From the NCBI RefSeq assembly GCF_002135375.1, contig NZ_NEGH01000016.1:1-59954 (forward strand): 59,954 nt of DNA. The letters are read 5' to 3'. This DNA is from Acinetobacter sp. ANC 4558. GTDB lineage: Bacteria > Pseudomonadota > Gammaproteobacteria > Pseudomonadales > Moraxellaceae. Positions 28,524-35,851 of the stretch are shown here, piece by piece. Each line of letters opens with the position of its first letter. Position 1 is the first letter of the stretch. The position numbers were made by a program, and so were the translations under genes. The notes beneath the pieces were generated by a model. The model was not told the DNA's origin. It made no database searches and was given only the letters and a program-made list of their open reading frames with translations.

Positions 28524-28536
28524 TATTACGTATTAA

Positions 28537-28555
28537 AAAGCCTGTAATGGGCTTT
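28537..28555 (+). terminator. weak terminator after the MaoC gene
   Basis: A short stem AAAGCC / GGCTTT is followed by AAATTTAAC. It is only moderately convincing. Confidence 0.5.
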
Positions 28556-28663
28556 AAATTTAACTATGTATTAAATCCATATACTCATATCTTTTAAAAT
28601 ACAGTTACTTAGACGTATTTTTAAAATCAATTGCAATTGTTTGCTAAAGGTTTTTAAAATAGA

Positions 28664-28681
28664 GTGCAACAAAAGTGCAAC
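28664..28681. repeat. direct repeat beside the integrase (candidate arm site)
   Basis: GTGCAAC occurs twice with an 11-bp period, about one helical turn, just before the integrase ATG. Upstream, CAATTGCAATTG (28628-28639) is a 12-bp palindrome. These are candidates for integrase or excisionase binding; the att core itself is not identified. Confidence 0.35.
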
Positions 28682-28698
28682 TAGATTGGTTTGAGTAT

Positions 28699-29649
28699 AT
28701 GGCTACATTTCAAAAGCGTAATGGTAGGGTTACTGCTACAGTTCGCATCAAGCCAAGTCCACCCAAAAGCAAAACTTTCAATACTTTACGTGATGCAAAA
28801 GCATGGGCGCAAGAGTTAGAAGTAATCTTACGAAATGAAAAAGAACAAGTTTTCGATCATATTATTTTTCGTAAAGCATTAGAGCAGTACAGGGATGAGG
28901 TTACAGTAAAAAAGAAAGGAGTGATACAAGAAACCGATAAAATTAATTTTATATTAAAAAACATGAACTGTGATTTATCTTTGCGAAAAGTAGATAAAGA
29001 ATATTTAATTAATTGGCGTGAGCTTCGATTACAAAAAGTCAAAAGTGCTACTGTTAGGCGAGAAATGATTGTTTTATCAGCTTTCTTTACCTGGTGCATT
29101 GATGTTAAAACATGGCTTACTAAAAGTCCTATGAGTGGAGTTAAGTTACCTAAAGACTCTGATCATAGGGAGCGAATTATTTCAGATGATGAAATTGAAA
29201 TCATGTGCGCTAATTTAAAACCTGAAATGGTGTATTTATTTTTATTTGCACTTGAAACAGGAATGCGTCAAAGTGAAATCACAGGCTTAACATGGGATCG
29301 TGTTTTTATCTCTAAAAGTTACCTACAGTTAGTTTCAACTAAAAATGGTAGACCAAGAGAAGTACCATTAAGTAAAAAGGCTTTAGATATTTTAAAAAAA
29401 ATTGGTATTAAAGAAATAGGGTCTGTTTTTAATATTAAATCGCAAGATGCGAGTACCGCCTTCATGGATGCTAGAATTGCATCGGGATTAAGTGGCTTTA
29501 CCTTCCATGATGCAAGACATACAGCGGCAACTCGAATTGCTTTAAAAATCCCTTTATTAGATTTATGTAAAATGTTTGGTTGGTCAAATCCGAAAAGAGC
29601 AATGGTGTACTACAATCCCACAGCTAGTGAGATTGCATCGCGGCTTTAA
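28699..29649 (+). CDS. int: phage integrase (tyrosine recombinase)
   Basis: A 316-residue site-specific recombinase. The N-terminal part (about 1-55) is an arm-binding-like domain, the middle (60-145) the SAM-like core-binding domain. The catalytic domain shows the first Arg in LETGMRQSEITGLTWDR, the HxxR box in FTFHDARHTAATR and the tyrosine in MVYYNP. The start ATG at 28699 fits better than a GTG at 28675 that lies in the GTGCAAC repeat. Its 3' end overlaps the convergent small HTH gene by 26 bp. Confidence 0.92.
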   Translation: MATFQKRNGRVTATVRIKPSPPKSKTFNTLRDAKAWAQELEVILRNEKEQVFDHIIFRKALEQYRDEVTVKKKGVIQETDKINFILKNMNCDLSLRKVDKEYLINWRELRLQKVKSATVRREMIVLSAFFTWCIDVKTWLTKSPMSGVKLPKDSDHRERIISDDEIEIMCANLKPEMVYLFLFALETGMRQSEITGLTWDRVFISKSYLQLVSTKNGRPREVPLSKKALDILKKIGIKEIGSVFNIKSQDASTAFMDARIASGLSGFTFHDARHTAATRIALKIPLLDLCKMFGWSNPKRAMVYYNPTASEIASRL

Positions 29650-29851
29650 CTTCTTTGAAAGAATATTTACCCTGTACGCTTTTTAATTTAGCTTTAGCAA
29701 CTAAATTTTTAAATATGTGGCGAGTAAGACCTGGTATGCGTTCGCACAATTGTCCGATGTTTAAAAGTTCATCATCCTTTTGTGCGAATGCATCCATAAT
29801 TGCATTACGACAAACACGATCTAAGAGAGTTTCTAGTTCTATTTCAGTCAT
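29624..29851 (-). CDS. small HTH protein, excisionase-like candidate
   Basis: A 75-residue protein starting MTEIELETLLDR (ATG at 29851; a longer frame starts at 29905). Residues 28-75 (LNIGQLCERIPGLTRHIFKN and following) look like a winged helix-turn-helix of the excisionase/MerR-like kind. The position convergent to int and last in the leftward operon fits a recombination directionality factor or a regulator, but this is inference. Confidence 0.5.
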   Translation of the reverse strand: MTEIELETLLDRVCRNAIMDAFAQKDDELLNIGQLCERIPGLTRHIFKNLVAKAKLKSVQGKYSFKEVKAAMQSH

Positions 29852-29871
29852 GGTAATGATTTTAACTGCAT

Positions 29872-30027
29872 TCACGACACTTCTCCCAAACTTTCTACAA
29901 CACATTCAGGTAACCCAAACACTTCATTAAAAGCTTGATCAAAACCGCCGTCAGCAATGAATTGGTCAATTGAGTTTTCTTGCTTGTCAGTTTGAATTTC
30001 TTCGATAATATTTTCTTGAATTTCCAT
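29872..30027 (-). CDS. small acidic phage protein
   Basis: A 51-residue protein (MEIQENIIEEIQTDK), highly acidic, with no known domain. The ATG at 30027 has an AGGTGAT ribosome site. A GTG at 30060 is less likely because it lies inside the hairpin at 30055-30077. It is in the leftward operon between recT and the small HTH gene. Confidence 0.5.
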   Translation of the reverse strand: MEIQENIIEEIQTDKQENSIDQFIADGGFDQAFNEVFGLPECVVESLGEVS

Positions 30028-30054
30028 CACATCACCTATCTTAAATCTTTGATA

Positions 30055-30077
30055 GGCCACACCTTATAAATGTGGCC
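30055..30077 (-). other. hairpin between recT and the small acidic gene
   Basis: GGCCACA and TGTGGCC form a 7-bp stem with a 9-nt loop. No T-run follows, so it may attenuate or process the leftward transcript instead of ending it. Confidence 0.4.
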
Positions 30078-30084
30078 ATACTTA

Positions 30085-31551
30085 CTAGCGTTGTAATTCT
30101 TCTTCACGTTTTTGAGCTGCTAAATCGATACGCTGTTTATCTTTGTCTGATAATTCATCAATAGCAGGGTCGGCATATTCAGCATTAATATCGTCTTGAG
30201 ATTCTGCAGATTGGATTCGTGCTATAACAGCATCAACATAGCTAACAGACTCATTTACATCGGCAAACATGTCTTGCTGATCTTCTAAGAACTTTTTACG
30301 TGCTGCGTAGTCTTTAAGAATTTCAGCCATATCATCCGTGCTTAATTGAGGTTTGCTATCTCGAATTTGAGTGCCAAGCTTTTCTAAGTCCGCAACTGTA
30401 TTTGCATCAACAATCATTGTTTTAAAGCCATTTTTTAAGTTGTTGCTTTTGATCTGATTGACGCTTTGAACTGGATTAATTCTTTCTTTGTGTTGAGCAT
30501 AAGCATCTTTTAGATAAGCTAAGTGTGCTTCGGTCAGACGATCATCAATAATAAATTGCTCACGAAGTTCGTTTAATTCGGCATTAGATTCAGCCTGATT
30601 CATCTTCACTAGATAATCTTTACGGATGTTAAGAGAAGTTGCACTAGTTTTAGTTTTTTGAACTTTTTCTTCCGCTTCTACTGGTGGTACTTCTTCATGT
30701 TGTGGCTCTAATTCTTCTGCAGAAGATTCCACTTTAACAACCTGTTTCTTAATACTATTTAGTGTAGTCGGGATATCTTGTGGTTCAGGTTCGGGTGTCA
30801 CATCAATGATAGCTTCGATTTCTTCTTCTTGAGTACGAAGTCCCATAAGAAGATCAGGTGCGTATATACGTCCAAAGAAAGAAGCAGCACGATAACGAAG
30901 CATTTGTTCAGGCATTGATTGCCATTTACTACCATTTTTTTGATACCAACCTTCCTTAACTGCCATTTCCATAGTGATTGGTGTTGACTCAAGGCGTTCA
31001 CCTGTAGCTTTTTCAATCACCCAAGCGACACATTTATAATTTTTTACACGTGCAACAAGGTTTGATTCAACTGGCTCTTTTTTATTGGTTGCTTTGCTGT
31101 AGACCCATTCAGTAGTGGCATAAGGGATTTCAATTTCTTCCTCACCACCAGTAATATCAAAGCGTAAAGGACTATAACGACCACTACTATTAATAGCAGC
31201 AATGATAAATTGACTTGACCAACTTGGACGTCCATCAACTAGATAAAGGTTTTGCATAATCATCATTGGATCTGCACCTAAACGTTGTGCCATATTCAAG
31301 GCAATAATGCAGTTGGATACGCCATTTGGGTTTGGTTCATTGCGATAGTTCCATTTTTTTGCCTTTGGGTCATAACCATCTTTGACCTGAATTGTATTTC
31401 TAAAAGCTTCGGGAATGATTGTACTGTTTGCTAAGCTTTCAGCCATATGGTGCATTGCTTGGAAACCACGATAAGTATTAAAGTTTGCTTCAATATTTTC
31501 TGGTTTACGTTGAGTGCGTAGTTGTTCAGTAGTCATTACTTGTGAAGTCAT
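30085..31551 (-). CDS. RecT-family single-strand annealing protein with repeat-containing tail
   Basis: A 488-residue protein. Residues about 25-240 resemble the RecT core: AMHHMAESLANSTIIPEAFR, NCIIALNMAQRLGADPMMIMQNLYLVDGRPSWSS and the MLRYRAASFFGRIYAPDLLMG segment. It pairs with the exonuclease gene 35 nt upstream in the operon, as RecE/RecT or Exo/Bet do. The tail (about 240-488) is unusual: an acidic linker, then three similar helical modules (about 313-357, 376-422, 438-486). The tail could bind a partner such as SSB or the exonuclease. Confidence 0.85.
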   Translation of the reverse strand: MTSQVMTTEQLRTQRKPENIEANFNTYRGFQAMHHMAESLANSTIIPEAFRNTIQVKDGYDPKAKKWNYRNEPNPNGVSNCIIALNMAQRLGADPMMIMQNLYLVDGRPSWSSQFIIAAINSSGRYSPLRFDITGGEEEIEIPYATTEWVYSKATNKKEPVESNLVARVKNYKCVAWVIEKATGERLESTPITMEMAVKEGWYQKNGSKWQSMPEQMLRYRAASFFGRIYAPDLLMGLRTQEEEIEAIIDVTPEPEPQDIPTTLNSIKKQVVKVESSAEELEPQHEEVPPVEAEEKVQKTKTSATSLNIRKDYLVKMNQAESNAELNELREQFIIDDRLTEAHLAYLKDAYAQHKERINPVQSVNQIKSNNLKNGFKTMIVDANTVADLEKLGTQIRDSKPQLSTDDMAEILKDYAARKKFLEDQQDMFADVNESVSYVDAVIARIQSAESQDDINAEYADPAIDELSDKDKQRIDLAAQKREEELQR

Positions 31552-31586
31552 GGAATTTTTCCTTATATTTAATATCTAAAAGTTAG

Positions 31587-32405
31587 TTACTTACGAAATT
31601 TGCATGTAGAGAAAGCAGGGCAGTATTTTTCATTGCAAAGCATTGATTTTGAATTACCAAAGAAAACACCATGTTTTAAAATATTGGCTGCATAATGAAG
31701 TAGTCCTGGCTCTTCTTCTGTGCCTAGCAATACTTCTGCAGGTGATTGAATTTCACCGATTCCAATATGTTGCCCTTTGTCAGTTTTGGCTGTTGTCAGA
31801 CCATAAATTCGGGCAGGTGCTACAACTGGTTCTTGTAAAGCATGGGATGCCAAAATGGTATAAATTCCCATTTGCGGTGAATGCCCTGTAGTTTTTACAA
31901 TTCCGTCATTTCCTACTGAATTTTTTCCAGTCTTAATGTCGCCAATACCTAGATCGTTATTTTCATTTTCATAAATGCGATCAATTGTTCCTGTTAGCTC
32001 AATTCCTAAATCAGCAAGAATTAATGATTCGCAACGAACCTCAACTCCGATGTATTTTTGAGTAGGAGCAATATGTGTAATGTATTTGTGAACTAGTGAT
32101 TGCCCAATATTTTCAGCACTATTTTGGTCTAGGTCTGTCCAGTCAACATCTTCATTAGGTTGCCAAATTTGCTGATGCAAAATTTCTTCACACTCTTCAA
32201 CAGATACATCTTCATCTATAAGGCTTAAATGATCCCATTGAGTTACTGCTTCATGAATAGCTGTTCCGAGTCGAGTACGTGCCCCAGCTGGATTATTTTT
32301 CTTCAAAATATTTTTAGCTTCCCAGCGTGCAGGACAGTCAAATAAATCACCTAAAGAGGAAGCACGTATAGGAATTACTTTATTTGGTTTAACAAATGCA
32401 TTCAT
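31587..32405 (-). CDS. PD-(D/E)XK exonuclease with four-cysteine cluster (Cas4/RecB-like)
   Basis: A 272-residue nuclease. The active-site pattern is GTAIHEAV (His), GTIDRIYE (Asp) and GIGDIKTGK (D-x-K). Cys24 (FDCPARW) and the C-terminal CNEKYCPAFSTC (Cys257, 262, 268) form the iron-sulfur cluster arrangement of Cas4/AddB-type enzymes. It should trim DNA ends to give the single strands used by the RecT partner. It is directly before recT in the leftward operon. Confidence 0.88.
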   Translation of the reverse strand: MNAFVKPNKVIPIRASSLGDLFDCPARWEAKNILKKNNPAGARTRLGTAIHEAVTQWDHLSLIDEDVSVEECEEILHQQIWQPNEDVDWTDLDQNSAENIGQSLVHKYITHIAPTQKYIGVEVRCESLILADLGIELTGTIDRIYENENNDLGIGDIKTGKNSVGNDGIVKTTGHSPQMGIYTILASHALQEPVVAPARIYGLTTAKTDKGQHIGIGEIQSPAEVLLGTEEEPGLLHYAANILKHGVFFGNSKSMLCNEKYCPAFSTCKFRK

Positions 32406-32408
32406 GAC

Positions 32409-32603
32409 CTACACTCCAAAGATAGCTATCTTGAAAAAGTTGATAACAAGCCAGAAAAACCAAGCAAGAATTGCAAAAAGGACAATATCTTTAAGATCGG
32501 CAATAATTTTTGCACGGCGAGAAGGGCGCATTTCTTTAGCTGTTGGTTGTTGAAATAATATTGAAGATGTTTGAGATTGACTCTTAGAACGATTCTGTTT
32601 CAT
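32409..32603 (-). CDS. small membrane phage protein
   Basis: A 64-residue protein with a basic N-terminal half and one hydrophobic helix (DIVLFAILAWFFWLVINFF). It is the first gene after the leftward promoter and ends 3 nt before the exonuclease gene. It might dock the recombination proteins or act as an early host-modifying protein; unknown. Confidence 0.6.
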   Translation of the reverse strand: MKQNRSKSQSQTSSILFQQPTAKEMRPSRRAKIIADLKDIVLFAILAWFFWLVINFFKIAIFGV

Positions 32604-32676
32604 AATTACCCCGTAGTTTGGAAAAGCACATTTGGTTTCGCGGTCAGGTGTGCTTTTTTGTTGTCTATGGGAATTA

Positions 32677-32704
32677 TTATTACAATAATGTATTTTTTAT
32701 TCAA
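32677..32704 (-). promoter_or_regulatory. leftward early promoter (PL-like)
   Basis: On the minus strand TTGAAT (32699-32704) and TAATAA (32677-32682) are separated by 16 bp. A 16-bp operator-like palindrome (32679-32694) lies in the spacer and overlaps the -10 box. It would drive 32603 to 29624. Confidence 0.6.
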
Positions 32705-32747
32705 TACATAAATGTAATATTTTTAAAATAAAATACAATTATGTATT
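32679..32747. promoter_or_regulatory. three operator-like palindromes (OL-like)
   Basis: Sites at 32679-32694, 32703-32718 and 32732-32747 fit AATACA-N4-TGTATT (ATTACA/TGTATT, AATACA/TGTAAT, AATACA/TGTATT). They share this pattern with three sites before the Cro-like gene. Confidence 0.65.
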
Positions 32748-32764
32748 TTTCATGAGTAAGAGAA

Positions 32765-32790
32765 AGCCCACAAAAGTGGGCTGTTAAATG
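32765..32790 (-). terminator. terminator of the repressor operon
   Basis: Stem AGCCCAC / GTGGGCT with a 4-nt loop. On the minus strand TTTCTCTT follows. It ends the operon repressor, membrane protein, lipoprotein before the OL-like region. Confidence 0.75.
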
Positions 32791-32802
32791 ATTTTAAGTA
32801 AT

Positions 32803-33348
32803 TTAGGGATTGAATTTTATAGAATTATAGAAATGATCAACAGCATTTCGATCCTTTTCAGAAAAGTAACCATCGTAATAATTTAATGTAATTTTAATAA
32901 GTTTATCGTTATGCAAAAATAAAGATGTATTATCAAATGAATTATTCAAATCATCATCAGATGTAAACATATACCTAAAAACTTCTTTATTATTTATTTT
33001 TGCTTTATCTGCTTTAATGAGTTTTATTTTTCCGCCTACAGCTGCATCAGAAGCCATTTTTTTTGCAAAATCATCTTTGTTTAACATTAGATAATTAATA
33101 AAATCCGTATTAGATTTTGTATATTGATTATTTTTATCTATAGGGACAATATCAATAGAAATCATTACTTGATTCTCACAAGCAGTACAACTCAATCCAA
33201 CACCTGTAGGGGTTTTTTGTGAACTCCAGCCGTCTAACTTGTACGTCATAGTTTTATCATGGTTGTCATGATCGCTTTCGATTTTAGAAGTTCTAGAGCA
33301 AGAGGTTAATAGGAAAGAAATTATTAATAGATAAATTAAATTTTTCAT
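32803..33348 (-). CDS. prophage lipoprotein (rex-position gene)
   Basis: A 181-residue lipoprotein: MKNLIYLLIISFLLTSCS has a lipobox LLTSC. The mature part has a CTAC pair (LSCTACENQ) and a beta-rich core. I do not recognise a family. Start ATG at 33348 overlaps the stop of the upstream membrane-protein gene (ATGA), so they are coupled. It is transcribed with the repressor and so should be made in the lysogen, which suggests host-surface change or superinfection exclusion (inference). Confidence 0.7.
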   Translation of the reverse strand: MKNLIYLLIISFLLTSCSRTSKIESDHDNHDKTMTYKLDGWSSQKTPTGVGLSCTACENQVMISIDIVPIDKNNQYTKSNTDFINYLMLNKDDFAKKMASDAAVGGKIKLIKADKAKINNKEVFRYMFTSDDDLNNSFDNTSLFLHNDKLIKITLNYYDGYFSEKDRNAVDHFYNSIKFNP

Positions 33349-33536
33349 GATGCAAACCCTACCCACTTAAAAAACCAATATATAGGCCATATCTCAGCTA
33401 AAAATAAATTACATGGGATTAAAATAATCCAATTCCACCAGTTGTAATTAGTATTAAAAAACATCAAGTAGATAAGCGTAGGAATAGAACCTAATTGCCA
33501 AATCCAAAATGCTAGAATCCCTTTATTCATAGTCAC
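33345..33536 (-). CDS. small membrane protein (rex-position gene)
   Basis: A 63-residue protein with two hydrophobic helices (ILAFWIWQLGSIPTLIYLMF and WIILIPCNLFLAEIWPIYWFF), tryptophan-rich. It follows the repressor by 54 bp and overlaps the lipoprotein gene. The pair occupies the place that rexA and rexB hold after cI in lambda, but no similarity is visible. Confidence 0.6.
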   Translation of the reverse strand: MTMNKGILAFWIWQLGSIPTLIYLMFFNTNYNWWNWIILIPCNLFLAEIWPIYWFFKWVGFAS

Positions 33537-33590
33537 CCCAATTCTTAAATAAATAAGTAAAAAATTATAATATTTTATTAATCTAAAATT

Positions 33591-34052
33591 CTAAGATGCA
33601 CTCTTCTTGGTGGAGGGTCTCAGATATTTTTCCAATAAATCATCTAAAGCAGTTTCTGCATGATTAATAACAAAGCTAATCATTTGAAGGTCTTGACTAG
33701 AAAGCTTTTTATCATTTTCTAAAGTATCTATTGTCTTGCAGATTTGTATAAGTTTGTCATATTTGGAACATGTAATAGCTTGTGAATCAACAGGAGCTTC
33801 ACTCTGTTGTTTGACTGTTGAATCAATGCCATCTAAATACATTTTTGGAATATCTGTTTGTGATTCCAGTTTTCTTGCTTTTCTTTCACCTATAACTCTT
33901 TTTTTCTTGATGATGTTAGATATCTCGCCCTGATTTAATCCAAATTTTTCAATAAATTCCTGTTGGTTCCTGTAGTGAATAGTCACCCAAGAATTCAGTC
34001 GATCAGCGCGAGCATCTGAAGATGCTTTATTTGGGTCGATATCTTTAGTCAT
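33591..34052 (-). CDS. phage repressor-like HTH protein without peptidase domain
   Basis: A 153-residue regulator. Residues about 19-70 are a Cro/CI-type helix-turn-helix (NQQEFIEKFGLNQGEISNIIKKKRVIGERKARKLES). The rest is a short helical part; the S24 self-cleaving domain of CI/LexA is absent, so induction would not be by RecA-driven autocleavage. It is divergent from the Cro-like gene across the OR-like region and probably binds the 16-bp palindromes. Confidence 0.78.
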   Translation of the reverse strand: MTKDIDPNKASSDARADRLNSWVTIHYRNQQEFIEKFGLNQGEISNIIKKKRVIGERKARKLESQTDIPKMYLDGIDSTVKQQSEAPVDSQAITCSKYDKLIQICKTIDTLENDKKLSSQDLQMISFVINHAETALDDLLEKYLRPSTKKSAS

Positions 34053-34072
34053 GTTTTCGATTCTACCAGTGC

Positions 34073-34136
34073 ATTACAAAAATGTATAAACACAAAAATG
34101 TATTTAATGTTGATAATAAAAATACAAAAATGTAAT
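34073..34136. promoter_or_regulatory. three operator-like palindromes (OR-like)
   Basis: Sites at 34073-34088, 34089-34104 and 34121-34136 fit AATACA-N4-TGTATT with AAAA in each centre. Their starts are 16 and 32 bp apart. They lie between the repressor and the Cro-like gene. Confidence 0.7.
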
Positions 34137-34138
34137 AT
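34110..34138 (+). promoter_or_regulatory. rightward early promoter (PR-like)
   Basis: TTGATA (34110-34115), 17-bp spacer, TAATAT (34133-34138): a near-consensus sigma70 promoter. The third operator-like site covers the spacer and part of the -10 box, so a bound repressor would block it. Confidence 0.7.
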
Positions 34139-34165
34139 TGAGTGATTGATGTAGTGGGGTTTCAA

Positions 34166-34417
34166 ATGAGTAACAAATTCGTGACTTACTTTCGCAGTCT
34201 AGATTTTGATCAAAAAGCTGCTTTAGCCGAAAAGTGTAAAACATCTGTGAGATATCTAACGAAGCAGGCAACCCTAATAAATACAGGGAAAGACAAGAGT
34301 CTATTTAGACCATCTATTTGTACAGCGATTGAAGTCTTTTCATCTGGAGAGATAACGAGAAAAGACTTAAGACCAGATGATTGGTCTGATATTTGGCTTG
34401 AATTGATTGAGGTTTGA
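34166..34417 (+). CDS. YdaS/Cro-like DNA-binding protein
   Basis: An 83-residue protein from the ATG at 34166 (a GTG at 34142 would extend it). FRSLDFDQKAALAEKCKTSVRYLTKQA is a YdaS-type helix-turn-helix, and RPSICTAIEVFSSGEITRKDLRPDDW is the usual C-terminal end of Cro/YdaS proteins. It is the first rightward gene and likely counteracts the repressor. Confidence 0.78.
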   Translation: MSNKFVTYFRSLDFDQKAALAEKCKTSVRYLTKQATLINTGKDKSLFRPSICTAIEVFSSGEITRKDLRPDDWSDIWLELIEV

Positions 34418-34426
34418 AGTTTGCTT

Positions 34427-34741
34427 ATGTCAGAAAAACTTACCGAGAGCATTACATTTAAATGCACGTATGAAGAGAAGCGTGAATTTGAAGCTATTGC
34501 TAGAGCTGAAAAAACAGATATTTCTAAATTAAGTCGTGTTTGCATGAAAGAGAAAATCTCAGATGTTCGTGAATATTTAAATTCTCTCAGTTCATTCGTA
34601 AGTATTACCACAGATACAAGAGATACATTTGAACTAATACCACCTCCAAAAATTATTGATGTCACACCAAAACACACAGGCATAAAAAAAGCCCAACTGT
34701 GCGACCAGTTGAGCTTTCCTGCCGTTCATACCGAAATATAA
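34427..34741 (+). CDS. hypothetical phage early protein
   Basis: A 104-residue protein starting MSEKLTESITFKCTYEEKRE. The first 50 residues look like a ribbon-helix-helix or MobC-type segment (TYEEKREFEAIARAEKTDISKLSRVCMKEKI), which would be DNA binding. The last 25 codons run through a hairpin (34688-34717), so the true end may be functionally less constrained. Confidence 0.5.
   Translation: MSEKLTESITFKCTYEEKREFEAIARAEKTDISKLSRVCMKEKISDVREYLNSLSSFVSITTDTRDTFELIPPPKIIDVTPKHTGIKKAQLCDQLSFPAVHTEI
34688..34717. other. hairpin inside the end of the 34427 gene
   Basis: AAAGCCCAACTG pairs with CAGTTGAGCTTT (one mismatch). It has a T-run only on the minus strand (seven T then ATG), so it could stop leftward antisense transcription. 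Confidence 0.5.
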
Positions 34742-34795
34742 ACAAGGTAATTAACCAATGCCGAATTTAACACGATTTATGGAGGTTGTGAAGTT

Positions 34796-35851
34796 ATGAG
34801 TATTGCTCAAGTAATTCCATTTAAAAAGACTTCACAGCCAAAGCAAGAGGCTGGAAAAAACATGTATAGCGATAAGTTTACAAACGGTCATGTTATGTCT
34901 AGCCGATTGTATAGAAAGGAAGTGCGACCCTTTTTAAGTAACGCGGCTCGGAACGTCTATGCAGAACTAGAAGATCGTATCAACGGACATTTAAAAGAGT
35001 CTGATTTTGTCAGTCACTCACAATTACAAGGAGGAGAATTACCAGGATCAAAAAAACTTAGTTCTAAAACGGTAGATGTCGGCATTAAAGAACTTTTAGA
35101 GCTTGGAGTTATTTCTATTATAGCAATTGGGAAACAGGGTATTAAAAAGTATCGAATAAATGAAATATCTCTAGTAAACCACTTTACTAAGGAAAGCACT
35201 TTACTAGGGAAAGTAGTTAAGGAAAGTACTTTACTAAGTGAATCAAACCACTTTACTAAGGAAAGCGAAACCACTTTACTAAGGAAAGACACAATAGATA
35301 ATAAGAATTTATTAGATATTAAAAAAAGAACTTCCCTTGCGGATAACTCAGATTCAAACATTTTTTTAGATTCGATTGAATATCACCGTGAAGATCAAAA
35401 AATTTACACCCTGAGAGAATTAGCGAATGTCTACTCGGTTCAAAATGATTTTACCGAGCAAGCTAAAAAACAAAATCCAAACTTTGCCGATGATTTCATT
35501 TTATCCGAGCTGAGAAACTTTGCTCAGTGGTCAAAAATGAGAGAAAAAACAACTGCACAAGGCTGGATGAACTATTGGATCTACCGCATTCAAAAACTTA
35601 AATCACCAAAGCCAACAACGGCAAAACCAAAAAGCACAGAGCTTTCAAATTCTCAGATTGAGTACTTCGCATCAAAACTCGCTAAAGATCATGCATTCGC
35701 TTCAAAACACGCTGAAACAGGTGAAACACAGCAGTCTTTCGAATCACGAGTGCTTAGAAATTTAAAGTCACCTGAATACATCAAAAAATGGGCTTCATAT
35801 CTGCATGATGTGGGGTTCAAAGGTCAATTGGAGAATGCTCATGACAAATGA
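34796..35851 (+). CDS. phage replication initiator-like protein (lambda O-like role)
   Basis: A 351-residue protein. Residues 30-125 form a winged-helix region (SSRLYRKEVRPFLSNAARNVYAELEDRINGH, then KTVDVGIKELLELGVISI). The centre (about 128-165) is encoded by 18-bp DNA repeats and has little structure of its own (HFTKESTLLG, HFTKESETTL). The C-terminal half (about 185-351) resembles DnaT/O-type replication proteins with a YWIYRIQKL helix. As in lambda O, iterons inside the gene suggest that the origin lies here. Confidence 0.7.
   Translation: MSIAQVIPFKKTSQPKQEAGKNMYSDKFTNGHVMSSRLYRKEVRPFLSNAARNVYAELEDRINGHLKESDFVSHSQLQGGELPGSKKLSSKTVDVGIKELLELGVISIIAIGKQGIKKYRINEISLVNHFTKESTLLGKVVKESTLLSESNHFTKESETTLLRKDTIDNKNLLDIKKRTSLADNSDSNIFLDSIEYHREDQKIYTLRELANVYSVQNDFTEQAKKQNPNFADDFILSELRNFAQWSKMREKTTAQGWMNYWIYRIQKLKSPKPTTAKPKSTELSNSQIEYFASKLAKDHAFASKHAETGETQQSFESRVLRNLKSPEYIKKWASYLHDVGFKGQLENAHDK
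35179..35288. repeat. 18-bp iterons, candidate phage origin
   Basis: CCACTTTACTAAGGAAAG occurs exactly at 35179-35196, 35248-35265 and 35271-35288. A close copy is at 35197-35213 and a partial one at 35217-35242. Each is an imperfect inverted repeat (CTTT...AAAG). An AT-rich stretch (35289-35333) follows, like the unwinding element next to lambda iterons. Confidence 0.72.

Noticed and set aside
28524..28698. tRNA gene as integration target
   Set aside because: No cloverleaf or tRNA 3' end could be found between the MaoC gene and the integrase.
31587..32405. Cas4 of a CRISPR system
   Set aside because: The four-cysteine nuclease is in a phage operon next to recT and no other cas gene is present; a recombination exonuclease is more likely.
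34210..34683. 157-codon minus-strand frame whose ATG also follows a hairpin and seven T
   Set aside because: It is antisense to the Cro-like and 34427 genes, its composition is that of a shadow frame, and the ACCCAACAAACC box is absent. It shows that T-run plus ATG can occur by chance after a hairpin.
35179..35288. CRISPR array in the repeats of the replication gene
   Set aside because: Copies are 18 bp with unequal spacers of 0-30 bp inside an intact coding frame; no cas gene is near. Iterons explain them better.
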